Shown here: positions 23,606 through 36,130 of the stretch, piece after piece
Layout: every line of letters begins with the position of its first letter
How positions within the stretch are numbered: the stretch's first letter is position 1
Assembly: GCA_949825025.1 (NCBI GenBank)
Contig: OX463781.1
Span: forward strand, 39,817,150-39,881,149
DNA length: 64,000 nucleotides
Source: Siphlonurus alternatus
Lineage: Eukaryota; Arthropoda; Insecta; Ephemeroptera; Siphlonuridae
Direction: 5' to 3'
The notes under the pieces: model-generated
Databases searched by the model: none
The model's input: only the letters and a program-made list of their open reading frames with translations
Told to the model about the DNA's origin: nothing
Made by a program: the position numbers and the translations under genes

Positions 23606-24610
23606 GTTTAGTCTTGATTGTGGCGCCTAGCGTCGTTATTTGGATGGGTAATCATTTTCGACAAAAATCAGATTTCTCCCACCTTAGGGATAAATCGTTC
23701 CACTATGTGGTTCTCTTGACTTCGGATCATCACATTTCAGATTCATTTACAAAAACGGTAGCGTCCATCCTGACTAAGGTTTTCATGTTTCCCTCAGTTG
23801 CAAGTACATGCCAGGATAACTGATCCCATTCCGGATGAGTTTGCGAAGAGCATGATAATTTGAAGTTTTGGAGATGAATTAGTATAGAAGTACCCAATTG
23901 TGTTTTGATAATAAAATAAAGCTATAATTATCTCAAATATTAATGATAATCAAAATATTAAAGCATGGTGGAACAATATTAATGTATTTATTTTGAAATA
24001 AAACCAGTAAGCTAAACAATCATGCTTTAACTTTAACTTCTTGGAAACTTTTTTTGTTTGAATAAGAAAATAAATTTACATGTAAAAATAAAACAAGAAA
24101 AGTTTTCTTATAAATAAAAACACATTCTTTTTATTATTAATGCTCGATAAAACAACAAGAACTTCATTTTATCTTCTATAATAATATAATATATAGATCG
24201 GAATGAGCTTTGTCAGGACTATGAAAAATAGTAATAAAAAAACTTAACTTCCTGATGTAGATTTTCTCGTTTATGAAATCGATTGCTACGATATTTATTT
24301 ATAGACACAAGTATCGATTATATAGTAGCTATTTTTAACACTATAGACCTGCTAAAGTAACAACTGCTTGTATGTGGGAGTCGATTTTTCTTTCAGTTGT
24401 TTTTAATTTATTGTTCGTATAAACTTTACGTAAATTATAAATTTAATGTTTTAAAAATATCAATATAATTTTTTTAATGATGAATGTATCTGATAAATTG
24501 AAGCTTAATTTCTTATAAAAAATAAAGAAAATTAGTTTGATTATTAATTGGAAGAGTTGAAAATAATGATGCGATTAAAATAATATTGTTATAGAAATTA
24601 AAAATAAATG

Positions 24611-24747
24611 TGTTACACGATACGCAATTTTATAATTTTTCTTTACAGGAAAATTTGATTTCTTTACAAACAAATGGAGTTCAATTTTTTTTGTAATGAA
24701 AAATTCTATGCAATATTTAGAAAAATTGTATCATGTAATACCGGCTT
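24611..24747. mobile_element. family G MITE copy 2
   Basis: TTACACGATACGCAATTTT and AAATTGTATCATGTAATACC flank an interior (AAATGGAGTTCAA) matching 10798-10940. Confidence 0.7.
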
Positions 24748-24947
24748 TAGGGGAAAAATAGAGTTTTAGATTGTAAAATGCAAAACCAGAATTTGCAGTA
24801 AAAATCAACTTCCCAGGTTTAGATTTAGAAAAAACAGGCTTTATGAAAATTTATATTATTGCCTCTGGTGGTCTAATTTGATTAAAGTAAATGTAAAAAG
24901 TGTACTTGTATAAAATATAATTATATATAAATTGAATTATTTATTAA

Positions 24948-25247
24948 GGGTATTAAGGTAACACGCCCCATATTAAAAATATTTCCACACTTGAAAACTA
25001 TGAAACAAATCTTAAAATTTCCTACTCTGATTCTGATTCATATCAATAGCTAAAATATCAGGTATACAAATTTGATCTAGTTTTCGAGTTATAAATTTTT
25101 TAACTTGACTATAATCAGTCTAATTGTCTAATTAAATTGACTATTTTAGCTATTGATAGGGGATGCAGAGTAGAACATCCAAAGATATGTTTCATAATTT
25201 TCAAGTGTGGAAATATTTTTAACATTGGGCGTGTGTATACCTTACTC
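24948..25247. mobile_element. diverged relative of the 352-bp palindrome, TTAA-flanked
   Basis: TTAA lies at 24944-24947 and 25248-25251. The arms share AACATTGGGCGTG-like ends and TATTTCCACACTTGAAAA, and the inner blocks TAGCTAAAATATCAGGTATA match the palindrome at 2948-3299. The two arms differ more from each other, so it is older. Confidence 0.75.
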
Positions 25248-25320
25248 TTAAACTCAAAATATGAACAATTCTAATTTAAGGATGGAATACGTGTATTTAT
25301 GCAGAACATTCTTTAAATAT

Positions 25321-25361
25321 TTAAATTTGAATTTGAATTTTGAATTTGAATTTGAATTGAC
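25321..25361. repeat. (GAATTT)n short tandem repeat
   Basis: Six imperfect GAATTT/TGAATT hexamers. Confidence 0.8.
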
Positions 25362-26004
25362 AGTTATTTTAATTAAGATTATATTATAAATGTATTGGAT
25401 GAAATAAATAAAATCAAATCAATATTATCACAATTTTAAGTCAATTATAAAATACTGAATAAAAAAATATTACGAATAAAAGTAGAACAAAGAAAGATTA
25501 TTATGTCAATACTTTGATTCTTTTCTCTGCACTAGTTACGTCACACTCTTTTATTTTATTTTTTTTTTCTTTTTCTTAGCCTGAGGTAAATCTTCATAGT
25601 ACCAAGGTATAGAAAAATTCTCTCAGTGTTTGGCAGCCACGGTGATATCGATCCTACAAGTTGCTTGCTGTAGAGAAGGTGTGAGGAGCAGCATCAGGAG
25701 GAGCGATTGCAGACAACATCTACCTGTCCCCCCCCCCCCCCAACTTGTTTGCTGCAGTGCTCGGCACCGCTTACTACTTCTTTCTCAATCTTACCTCTAA
25801 CTTCATTGATTTCTTTATTTAAAGAAATACGCTTTTTATACATATATTCATGTCAACAACCTGCAAACAAGAGTTAAAGATTTTATCTGAAATGTTTTAT
25901 TCTCTAATGTTTAAAAAATGTAATTAATTCTATATTTTGTATTGAAATATTATATATTTTCATAACGTTTGTATATAATATGACGTAAAATTATTGTTTT
26001 AAAC

Positions 26005-26340
26005 TTAAAGATTGACCCCATTTGATTGAAATTTTGGAATCGGCCCCTTGAATTGAACAAGACTTGCAGAGAACATAGAACTTGTCATCTGTAGGTGGCA
26101 TGCAAATTTTAAAGTGGATCTGTCTCATCAATTTTCAGAAAACTGAGGTAGAAGTTTAACATTAACCTTATGGACGGAAATCGGAAATGGAGCTGTTGTG
26201 AGGAAACCGCCCACTTGAATCTGCTCAAGCCTACAGTGATTTAAAAATATCGAAATTTTAAACTTTGATTCAATTCCGTTTGGCAGAAATTTCCTTTGAT
26301 TCGCGTAGTAAGTGAGGTACACCGTTAAAAAAGATGCATA
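26005..26340 (+). repeat. dispersed repeat, copy 2 of 2
   Basis: Homologous to 425-780 (see that entry). Confidence 0.6.
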
Positions 26341-26822
26341 ATTACATTGCATCATATACTGTATTATTATAAGTATATATAGCTTATTTTAATGCGCATA
26401 TTAAGAAAATGAAAGTTATTTTTGAGTCCAAGTAAATTGCATGTTTTATAGCGACCAATTAAAACTCTTTCTGATGTTTCAAAATAAAACTTTTACAAGG
26501 GAGAAAGGCTTAATGTTGACCCAATTATAGAAAAATACCACGACACAAAATAAATATAGGGGGACTTTTTCTTTTTCTCCCCCATGCAACTTTGTTAATT
26601 GATCTGAAAACTTACTGTAAAACTTCTTTGTAGCTCTAAATATATGAAATATATATATAATAATATACTCTAAAAAGAAAATGCATATAAAAATGTATTT
26701 GCTTCTAAAATAAATAATGAAATTAAATGAATTATTTTTAACGAACAGTTTTAGCATGACTTTATCCTGTCCCACTTTTTTTTACTAACAATAATATCAG
26801 CAAATTGTTTTGTTATTCCTTT

Positions 26823-27187
26823 TAGCCGGAAGTGCGAAGTTTGTGGCTGTTTCTATTTGTCATGAAATTATAAAAGTTTTAGATATGATTTGCAGAAACA
26901 CTTGCCTATGTGGGGAATTTCATCGTTGAAATACAAATACAGTCTAATTTACATGATATTCCCACCGGAAGTAGCCGGAAGTGCCTTCCTATTCTTATTT
27001 CAGCAATGCAATTTCACACATTTGGTCACTATTTTTTCTACAAATCTCTATGCAAAATTTCAAAGTTTAACTACAAATAGAACTTAACACTTCTGGCTAC
27101 TTCCGAAGGGAATGTCATATTATTTTTAGTGTAGGAGGTCAGAAACCTTACACTTCCGGAAAGAATACATTATAAATTTAACTGTAT
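26823..27187 (-). mobile_element. Tc1/mariner-like ETS-motif MITE, older host copy
   Basis: Two halves (26823-26937 and 27134-27187) match the copy at 44137-44352. They share AGCCGGAAGTG, AAATACAAATA and GGTCAGAAACCTTACACTTC. The copy is split at a TA by the element at 26940-27131. Confidence 0.65.
26940..27131 (+). mobile_element. Tc1/mariner-like ETS-motif MITE, nested copy
   Basis: CAGTCTAATTTACATGATAT on the left, with TA directly outside both ends. Each arm carries ETS-type motifs (CCGGAAGTAGCCGGAAGT on the left). The insertion site AAATA/GAAG in the copy at 44137 is the empty form. Confidence 0.8.
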
Positions 27188-27363
27188 TACACTCTCTGTT
27201 AACATCTTAAAATTTAATTTTCTAAAATATTAAACTATTAATAAAGGCCATATAAAGCTCCATTAAATAATAAAAAAGCTCATTATAAAATACAAGGTAA
27301 AGTTTATGAAACCTTTTTAAATACTTTCGCTTTAGAATTTGCTTTAAAGTTATGACTCTGATC

Positions 27364-27634
27364 TTATATAAACTGGACAAAGAGATTGCCGCAGCGAAAT
27401 TAGGCGGTACCACCCACACCCTGCATGTTTAAGCATGTTGAAAAGTTGGTATCTGTCATTGCTAATGGCTCATCTCTTACCAACAATGCCAAACATTGGC
27501 AAGTGAACAAAGAAAGACTACATCCATTCATTGAAGTTGTAACAAAAAAAAATCTTGTCTTTTCGTTTTGGCTCTCTTCTCTAAAATGTTCATTTTTAGA
27601 TGAAGAAGAAACAAAAAAATATTTTATAAGTTGA
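27364..27634 (+). CDS. candidate short TATA-driven ORF (ATG at 27425)
   Basis: A TATATAAA box lies at about 27364-27371, 54 bp before an ATG that opens 69 codons (27425-27634). The first part, HVEKLVSVIANGSSLTNNAK followed by HWQVNKERLHPFIEVV, has protein-like composition; the rest is lysine-rich and may be run-on. No homology was recognised and no AATAAA is close by. It could be chance. Confidence 0.2.
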
Positions 27635-28458
27635 ATGGAATTATTTCTGTTATTTATAGATATCGTATAGAAAATATTTTTGGCTTCATAATACTTTTAA
27701 AATTTTCCATTATAATTTAACTATTTTTTTTATTTCCATGCAAAAAAAAAATATTTAATTTATAACCATATTGTCACTATATACAAAATTTCTAAAATTT
27801 AAAGAATGAATTTAAACTTCTTTGTTCAAAAATATTATAGAGTCAATGCAGAATGATGAAATTTATGGATTCATAATCTTTGTGGTCAATTTATGTTAAC
27901 ATTTTAATTAAAATTTTGCCAAATATTATATAATTTTATTTTAAGTCTGAACTTTTCTCATGCAAGTACTATTGTTTTTTTTTAAGCACAATTCATATAG
28001 TAAATTTAAAAACCCTCATTATAACTTCCCATAAATTGATAAAGCATTGAAAATTCTTTAAAACAAATAGCAGAATTCATTATGTTGCAGAAAAAATACC
28101 TTAAAAGTGTGGAAAGTGATGGCTTTACAAGATACATGTCATAATTACAGTAAAAATTAATAATAAAACTCTCTCTCTCTCTTAACCATGGCATGATTGA
28201 CAAGATTGGTCATATTTCACTTCTCACTTGAAATAGAGTAACAACTCTTCATTTTTTTTTTAAATAGCATCAAGTTACAGAAAATTCATTAAAAAATATG
28301 TTAAGTGGTTATTACAATTTATAATCTTTTAAATCACTGCGAATTACTACTAAAAGAGTTGAGTACATAGTCTTACTCATGATTGGCTAGAATGGAAAGT
28401 ACTTGTCACAAACTTGTATTGCGGTGACACAATTGTGACCGTGCCAAGCAGTGAAGTA

Positions 28459-28661
28459 CAGTCAAATTCATGTAATATTTTTCACCGGAAGTAACCGGAA
28501 GTGTGACGTTTCTGACTTTTCTTCTTTTATTTCAGAGTTGCAATTTCACACATAGGTCAGTACTTCTAATACAAAACATTCAAAACTTAATTTCAAACAG
28601 AACAGACACAAAATTCACACTTCCGGTTACTTCAATAGGGAATTTAAATTTAATTTGATTG
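28459..28661 (+). mobile_element. ETS-motif MITE, plus-orientation copy
   Basis: TA-flanked, 203 bp. The left arm carries CCGGAAGTAACCGGAAGTG and the right arm CACTTCCGGTTACTTC. The interior GCAATTTCACACATAGGTCA matches the 26940 and 43755 copies. Confidence 0.85.
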
Positions 28662-30079
28662 TAAATCAATAAAAGTGAGGGTCGAACTGAGGCCTCCAAC
28701 GATCTCGCACCTTTATTGCATCACGCAGGAGTTCGATAAAAACCGTTACTGCAGAGAAATAGACGTACAGAGAGATTCCTTCTTGACTGTAGAAAACAAC
28801 TAGCAAGGCAGGCATACTAAAAGTTACAAGCACATCTCAAGCTCAAGTGCTCAAACAGTTTGGTGTAACTGCAGATGTTCAAGACAATGTTACAATTCAA
28901 GTTTACTTATCTTAATTCCATTTCAAATACAGTCGAGAAGAACCTTAAAATGTATCTTTAGTGACAATGATTTACACGGTAATGCATCAAAAATATTTTA
29001 TATATTTAATAAAATATATTATTAGTAAATTGCTTTTTCTTTCAAAGGGTATTCATATTGAATTTATTTTATTTTACTTTTCGGACTTTTTGGGATGTCG
29101 AATACCGGCAAAGGTTAATGTCGGAAAAGTGAAATAAAACAATAGATTATATTTCAAATATTTGTTACAATATCACATTTATTTCTATATATATTTATAT
29201 ATAATGTAAGTTATGATTATAATTTGACAATTCTCTATATAATCAAAGAAAAAGGGGAGGTATCGTTTTGCAATTATTGTATTTAATAATCAAAATTCTG
29301 CTTAACAAAATTATGGTAAAAAGTTTAACAAATACTTTAACTTTGAGCTGAAATTTTGTTGTATTTTTTATCTTTACAGTAAGCTATGACATAAATAAAA
29401 TGATCTTGTATAAAAATCATTACTCTTAGATATCTTTTCAAAAAACACTTTCACTCTATACGTAAAAAAAAAAAAAAAATGAAAAGAAAACGCCGAGACA
29501 GCACACCACAGAGTGTAACGTTTACAGAGCTTGTTGATTACATTGAGGGCAGATAAGTTTTGCTTCACCGCCAGCAAACAGCGGAAAAAAACATAACTTG
29601 ATATTTTTTGTTAAATTTTTATTTATCATCAATTAAAGTTATTGTCCAGTCAAATCTTTAGTTTTTAGTAATTTAAAGTTAATTTTATTTTATATAGTTT
29701 AGTGATTTAAAGCTTGCCTGCATGCTGGTAAAAATAATAACTGTATATAGCTCATCAAAATTATTTTAAAAAATTATGTTTCTTTATATAGTTTCACGAT
29801 ACAAAATAATCAAGCCCTAGGCCCTAGGTATGATTCTATATAATACAAAAGTAATACAAATTTAAAATATTTTACTATATTTTTTTAGTTTTATACGTAA
29901 TTGCATCAAAACACATTTTTATAATATAATTTATACAATAGATTTATTTTTGGCGAAAAAAAAAAACAGTTAATTTTGTTCTTTCTTATTCTGACAGTGT
30001 TGTATCATAATACCTAAAATCAACATAATTATTTTAAAATCGGTTTAATTAGAGTTGTGGCAAAATAATATGCTGTTTA

Positions 30080-30172
30080 CATGTACAGTTCTTAAATTTA
30101 AAAATTTGAATACATTCATTAGAATCTTAACTATGATTTCCAATTTTTAACTTAAAGAACTGTACATTGTAT
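30080..30172. repeat. small inverted repeat (foldback)
   Basis: ATGTACAGTTCTTAAATTTA pairs with TAACTTAAAGAACTGTACAT around about 35 nt. It is probably a decayed MITE. Confidence 0.55.
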
Positions 30173-30220
30173 CATGTATGATTGCGGTTGGCATGAAAAT
30201 ATAAACTAAGATAGTCAAAA

Positions 30221-30402
30221 TGGGGGGCATTCGCAAAGCACTTTAACCCCCACTTTAGCCTCGATTTTTATCCCTGGTACTAAACATGGTGCTAAACTAG
30301 GAGTTTAACATGGTTAGCCCTGGTTTATAGTACCATGTTTAGTACCAGTGATAAAAATTGAGGCTAAAGTGGAGGGTTAAAGTGCTTTGTGAATGCCCCC
30401 CA
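30221..30402. mobile_element. 182-bp foldback MITE, GGGGGGCATTCGC ends
   Basis: TGGGGGGCATTCGCAAAGC pairs with GCTTTGTGAATGCCCCCCA. The arms are about 85 bp, with GGTACTAAACATGG near the middle. The high arm identity suggests it is young. Confidence 0.85.
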
Positions 30403-30639
30403 ATGTTACTAGATAAACTCCTAGTAACAGAATTAAAACAAACTTTCTTTTCCGCTTTAATCCTGTGCGTACTGATAAACACTCTATTTTTATAATAATC
30501 TCCTATATTGTTATAAATTTTATGTAATATTAGTACGTAAATTTGTATGATTTGAATGCAATACAAACACTCATGATGTAATCTAATTAGCGAAAGCTAT
30601 CAATAATGTTTCATTTAATTTCATATTGAAATATAAATG

Positions 30640-30765
30640 TCCAATCCAGCTATACTTTAAAAAGGCAGGATCGTCTATATTGCCTATGTATTATTTAGCT
30701 ATATGTTTTTGTGCTCTTTGCAATCGGAGTCTGTTTTGAATAAATAAATAAAAAAAAAATTGAAA
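30640..30765 (+). mobile_element. possible LINE 3'-end fragment
   Basis: TTTGCAATCGGAGTCTGTTT is followed by TTGAATAAATAAATAAAA, the type of AT tetranucleotide tail left by non-LTR elements such as the one at 60051-61572. There is no coding part. Confidence 0.3.
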
Positions 30766-31086
30766 TTTTTATTTTAATGGAGTATACCCATGAAATGTCA
30801 TAAAATGTCTACATTAATAATTCAGCTCAGCCAATGTACAAGAGAGGACATAACATACTCGTTTTTCCTGGCTATTTATGTTCCTTGGTGTTCGATTGAT
30901 TTAATTGTAACTGTAACATTTTTTAATAAAAATTAAATACAATGCAGTGTATTTATACATATATTACTTGCAGCCCTAATATAGGTTGATTGGCTATAAC
31001 AGGATTCGTATCTCCGTATCTCCAGCTGAGCTTGTTCGTACAAATCATCTCAAGATACGGACACACAAAGAGTGGTTTGTATCATA

Positions 31087-31089
<3 letters not shown>

Positions 31090-31183
<94 letters not shown>

Positions 31184-31188
31184 TATAC
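31090..31188. repeat. (TA)n microsatellite
   Basis: A TA run of about 100 bp with one G interruption. Confidence 0.97.
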
Positions 31189-31774
31189 ACATTGAAAGTT
31201 TATAGGTAATAACGCTGTGTATATATTTACCATGAAGTGCTTGAGCTTGCGTTTTTATGACATTAAAGTATACGGTGGAACGTTAAAATATATCAATACT
31301 TTGTAAATACAGAATTTTATACAGCAGTTGCTTTATGATAAAATTTATGATAAAAAATGTAAGAAATTCTAAATATTGTATGTTTATAAATGTTTGCAGT
31401 TCAAGTACAAATCCTTTCTATGAACGAATGTGCTGATATCAGTGAAATAAACTTCTATATTTTCTTTTGAATAAGGAAAAGAAGAAGAAAGATGATTATT
31501 TTCATATAATGTTTGATCAAAAATAAAAACATAACATTGTTGACCAGGTTGAAGCAAATCACACAGAAAATTGTCAAATATCAGATTATTTTACATTGAA
31601 TTCGGTATATTTAATACATTATAAAAATTTGAAAACTACAATATATCACAAGAAGTTTTAATTGTTTTTTATTTTATTATTTTAAAATAAAAGATAATAA
31701 ATATATAATTTGACAATATTTATTATAATATTATTTAATATGTAATACGATATTTAATGCGCTAATAAACATAA

Positions 31775-31955
31775 CAATCCATGTGTAATAATATAAATGT
31801 GTGTGTATGTATGTGGGTATAATTAAAATTTTATTTAAATCATATATGTGAAAATTGTTTTATGTTATAGGGTACAAATGTACTACATCATGTATTCAAA
31901 CTTATAGAAATACTTGTTTTATATACTGTATTGGATTCAATAAACATATATATAA
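31775..31955 (-). repeat. dispersed repeat E copy 2
   Basis: Reverse-complement match to 7617-7790. Confidence 0.55.
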
Positions 31956-32712
31956 CAAACAAAATCTACAGTAAGAAATTGATTGACTTGAGAATTATTT
32001 ATAATTTATATTTAACATCATATTTTAAATAAAAATGAAGTTGAAGCTTGCTATTATTATAGATTAAGATCATCAAGCCCCCACATATTGTATCTTGATT
32101 CAGTTATTCCATTAAAATGACATATTTTAGGCTCTAATACTATCTTGAATGTCAATGTAATGTTACATAAAATATAAATGTTCTGTAAATTATAGCTCCT
32201 TTTTAGCACTCCATATATGTGGTACTAAAATTTCTGAATACTCGTGAAATTCTTCAGGAAGACTAAGAATAACAACTTGTCAATCCTGTAAGTCTACCCA
32301 CGTGACAGCTCATATGAAAGTGTCAAAAAGTCAATTTCCTCTCAATTTTATAGTGTTATTCTATTTCATCTGTCATTTGTGAATTTTTCACGTGACTTAA
32401 TAAATATTTTTTAACAGATTTTTTTTTATAACATTTCTAGTTCACCTCAAATCATTTTATGTAAGAGTTTGCTTGTAGTAGAATTCTTTAACCTTTGGAG
32501 CTCCGGTTATTATGAATTACTCTGTTTTATATTATATAATAAGCTCAAATCTCATGTTTAAATATTATTTTTCTACATAAAATACACAGTAATGTCAATA
32601 ATTACGTATTAGCTTATTGGGGAGTTGTACATTTGTTATATTGATTCCTTATTTACTCATGTTATACACATAATAATATATAATAATATATTTTTTACTT
32701 TATATTTCACAG

Positions 32713-32773
32713 GGATGCTATGCACTTTTTGAGTCAGGTTCTTCTTGGACTGTTTGGCATCTCCTGCCTCTGA
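32713..32773 (+). CDS. candidate terminal exon with poly(A) signal
   Basis: A strong acceptor (ACTTTATATTTCACAG, ending at 32712) precedes a frame that reads DAMHFLSQVLLGLFGISCL and then TGA at 32771-32773. AATAAA follows at 32809-32814, 36 bp after the stop. The peptide is hydrophobic and could be a C-terminal membrane segment. Another frame is open for longer (to about 32830), so the reading frame is not certain. No upstream exon was identified. Confidence 0.25.
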
Positions 32774-33054
32774 CTTGTTGTTTATGTATTCACGAGGAAA
32801 ATATTATAAATAAATTAATAATAAAACATGAAATTTAAAAACATTGCAACTCTATTCCATAAAACATCACAATTCAATTTTATTAGTGTATTTATTTAAA
32901 ATTTTAATGGTATTTTTATAGAACTATATTTTTGAAAATAACTGCAGTAACATTAAGAATTCTATAATATAATATACTATAAAAATAATAATAATGAATA
33001 TAAAGATAACATTTCACTGACTTTGAATTGTGTGTATATTATGTAAAATGTCCA

Positions 33055-33260
33055 CACGAGAGTTGCTCGTTCTAGCAGCAGAAAAGGTATATGGGAATTG
33101 AGAGAGCTGCTGTTTCTATTAAGGAGGGCTAGCTAGCGTGAGGTCAAGCGGCCCTGATAACATGTGGCTTGCAGGCTGTGACTGGCCACTCCAAGACCTG
33201 AAGATAAGGCACGCCAACCCTCCGTGTAGTGTGACGTCATCGCGTGATTTGGGACACTGA
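33055..33260. other. GC-rich island with CRE-like site
   Basis: A GC-rich non-repetitive block with TGACGTCA near 33232 and GATAA motifs. No convincing open frame. Possibly regulatory. Confidence 0.25.
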
Positions 33261-33297
33261 TTTCTCAATGTACCAGAGAGTATTTTTCTCTATATTT

Positions 33298-33510
33298 TTA
33301 AAGGTGGATTCTCATGGTGATTTTTATCATGCGACGCGAATAATGCGCACTTGCTGTAACATCTATTAGCGGCAATAATTTGGTGATTAAAAGAAAAAAG
33401 AGCAACATAAATAACGTGATTCCCGGCGAATTCGTCGCCGCATAAGATTTCACAGCTTTCAAGTCAAAATCGCGTCGCATCGCCATTGTCGTCATCTGAA
33501 TCCGCCTTAA
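33298..33510. mobile_element. MITE family J copy 2 (uninterrupted)
   Basis: TTAAAGGTGGATTCTCATGG and the complement ending in GAATCCGCCTTAA form the ends, with ATCATGCGACGCGAA inside. It serves as the empty-site reference for the nested insertion at 17281-17731. Confidence 0.8.
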
Positions 33511-33552
33511 TTAAGGGGGGATTCCTATGATGGTGTATTTCTTTGAATAAAT

Positions 33553-33740
33553 CGTCTCTCGTCCCGAATAATGAGCTATCATGATTTCATTGCGGTAATG
33601 AGCTATCTGCTATTTCAGGTGAGCGCAGTTATGAGCTGTAAATTGGTATAAAGTAAAACTCATAATTGCGCTCACCTGAAAGAACAGACAGCTCATTGAA
33701 TTGTGGTAAGCAGACAGCTCATTATTTAGGACGAAGGACG
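33553..33740. mobile_element. foldback MITE, family B copy 2
   Basis: CGTCTCTCGTCCCGAATAAT and TTAGGACGAAGGACG ends, with the same GAGCTATCTGCTATTTCAGG arms as 5413-5620. AAAT on the left and AAAT on the right suggest a 4-bp duplication. Confidence 0.85.
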
Positions 33741-33826
33741 AAATATTTCGAAATGTTTTGCTTTATGTAGTGTATCATCAAGGATACAAATATATACAAC
33801 TTGTTCTTTCTCTCCCTCTCTGTCCC

Positions 33827-33832
<6 letters not shown>

Positions 33833-33916
<84 letters not shown>
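33833..33916. repeat. (CT)n microsatellite left of the large inverted structure
   Basis: A pure CT run directly abutting the left end of the 33917-41688 structure. A second CT run in the same orientation abuts its right end. Confidence 0.97.
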
Positions 33917-33917
<1 letters not shown>

Positions 33918-34799
33918 GTACCCGTTTTCGTAGATAACCAGGCGCAGGATGAGAGTATTATTGTCAGTCAATAAAATTGACCATGTCCAAATTGAATCTA
34001 ATTGAGCTTAATTGCTTCATTAGGGGGGCAAACGAACCCACAAAATTATTTGTAATTTTCGTACCTGTAGTTTCCGAGATATTGGAGGTCAAAGTTTTGT
34101 TTGTGGGAAGCATACTGACGGGATTTGATGTTGTCGGGAAGGGGGAAGTGACGTCACAACTGACACTTTAACCCTTCCAAAAATGGGGATTATTGGGATA
34201 TCACGTGATATGTCACGTGGTCACACTGACGTTACCCTCATCATTGTCGGGACCTTTGTGTGACTTAATGAAGCTGTCAGTAATGACGTCACAGATAGTT
34301 TCCTCTTCAATATAACATTTCACGTGCATATAAGCGGGATTTAAAAGAAATTTCGTTTTTATTAAGTCCGACATCTTAACTCTTCAATTACTGAGCATAT
34401 TGTCAAGATATAACTACTCACTGACGTCCGAGATAGTTACTTCTAGTCAAAATTAAGCAATGGGCATATATAGGGTCCTTACAGATTCCTGTTATTTCAG
34501 GCTAGCCCTCATAAGATAAGATTTATTAAGCATATTGGAGGGAATTTTTCCACTTAGAAAGAAAACATTGAAAGGTAGAGCAATTATTACGCATAATTAT
34601 TGCCAGGACTTGTACACTTCAGAAACTATTTTGTCATAGATTTCTTTACAGGATGATTCCAAAAGAATAAACACGGGATTCCCTTTTTTGTTTATTGACA
34701 TCATAATTGCTCACCCTACTGAAAAAACGAAGGGAGCAGTTTCACAGTACTTGCTTCCATTGCATTCCCCTCGAAACTATGATCTCACATACATATAAA

Positions 34800-36130
34800 C
34801 GGGATAGGTTATAACATCTGTCCAAAGAAAAAGGTGGCAAACAGCTTTAAAACTTACGGTTTACGAGCTTCCTTGTGCTCAATTCCTCACACAATCTTCA
34901 ATAACAAGTACACTGTGAGTTCATGAATTGATTTTATAATAACACACTTAGTTTTTAGTAGGAAAATATTGTAGATTTTCAAATATATTGAAGCTCTGAC
35001 ACAAAACGTAATACAATGTGGTGTCACCATTTTCTTTACCAGCATTTTCCCACAATGCATTGAGGCAACGTCGGGGAGGTAAACCTGATTATCGGTAATG
35101 TTTCACGCAAGCATTGCTCGGCTGAAAGAATTTAAGGGTTCGCAAGGCGTACTAAATGGCAAGGAGCTTGACCGGATTTTAAGGTCCACATACTCTGAAA
35201 ATGACGTCACAAACTGATTCGCAGCGTTAAAGGCGGGATGAGAAAAAAATACTTCACCCTCGAATAATTTCTGTGAGCAGATACACGGGATGCAGACTTC
35301 AAATATTTTAAGTTCTGCATTGGAGACCGACCCTCTGTTGATGCCGGCGATCACACGTGGATCTCCCTATGTCTTCAATTTTTCACTGCCCTCCGCAACT
35401 TTTTTAAAGTTCCATTTTGGAGTCCGACCATCTGTTCACACCGGCAATTGTCTTGGCTCCTTCCGGTACATGATTTTTATTTTCAATCCGTCTTCTCTGT
35501 GCGATGTACGACTGCTTGTCGATACCGGCAGTCGCACTGGCATCTCCCGGTGTCAGCATCCTTAATCGCATTACATCAGCCACTCACACGAAAGGGTGAG
35601 CATGAATAGTGATATTCAATCTGCACACATTGTCGGGATCTAAGACTTTGAAGAAATTTCGACGAAAATAAATTCAGCGTTTAAAAAATCCCGCCACTTG
35701 TGAAATGTTTGCCGAAATGTAAAATAGGGATGTGAGCGTGAGATAACCCTCAAGAATTCTCCCAGAAGAGAAATTCATGCACGAAGCATTGTAGGGATAA
35801 AGACTCTAAAGAAAAATAGAAAAGGTTTCTCGCAGTTGTTGCCCGGCTGAGAAAATTCAGGGTTACGCAGGGTATATTATCTGACGAATAGTTTGACAGG
35901 ATTGTCAAAAGAACTATTCTATGTTCGATTTCAATGTCTACGTACGGTTACAGTCAGTGGACCTGGATTTTTTCTCAAAGTAAAATAATGACAGCTCGAA
36001 CGACTCCAGGCACTTAAAATGACGTCACAAACTGCTTCGCAGCACTATAGGCGGGATGAGAAAAAAATGATTCACCCTCGAATAATTTCTGAGAGTAAAT
36101 ACACGGGATGCGGGCTTCAAATATTTTAAG
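34800..36130 (+). repeat. left inverted arm of the composite element
   Basis: Reverse complement of about 39540-40880 over its whole length, with roughly one difference per ten bases by eye. Within the arm, the block from GACGTCACAAACTG to CTTCAAATATTTTAAG occurs twice, about 820 bp apart (35203 and 36021). A set of 70-100-bp sub-repeats (GACCGACCCTCTGTTGATGC and relatives) lies near 35325-35540. Open frames in it encode peptides that follow these DNA repeats. Confidence 0.85.

Larger units (their letters stand above)
27635..33054. other. gene-poor AT-rich stretch
   Basis: It contains only the MITEs, repeats and candidate terminal exon listed separately. Nothing else is supported. Confidence 0.4.

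Noticed and set aside
35290..35565. Frame containing LLVDTGS, like a retroviral-type aspartic protease active site
   Set aside because: The motif comes from a DNA sub-repeat whose sister units encode SVHTGN and LLMPAIT in the same frame, and no flap or other retroelement motifs follow.
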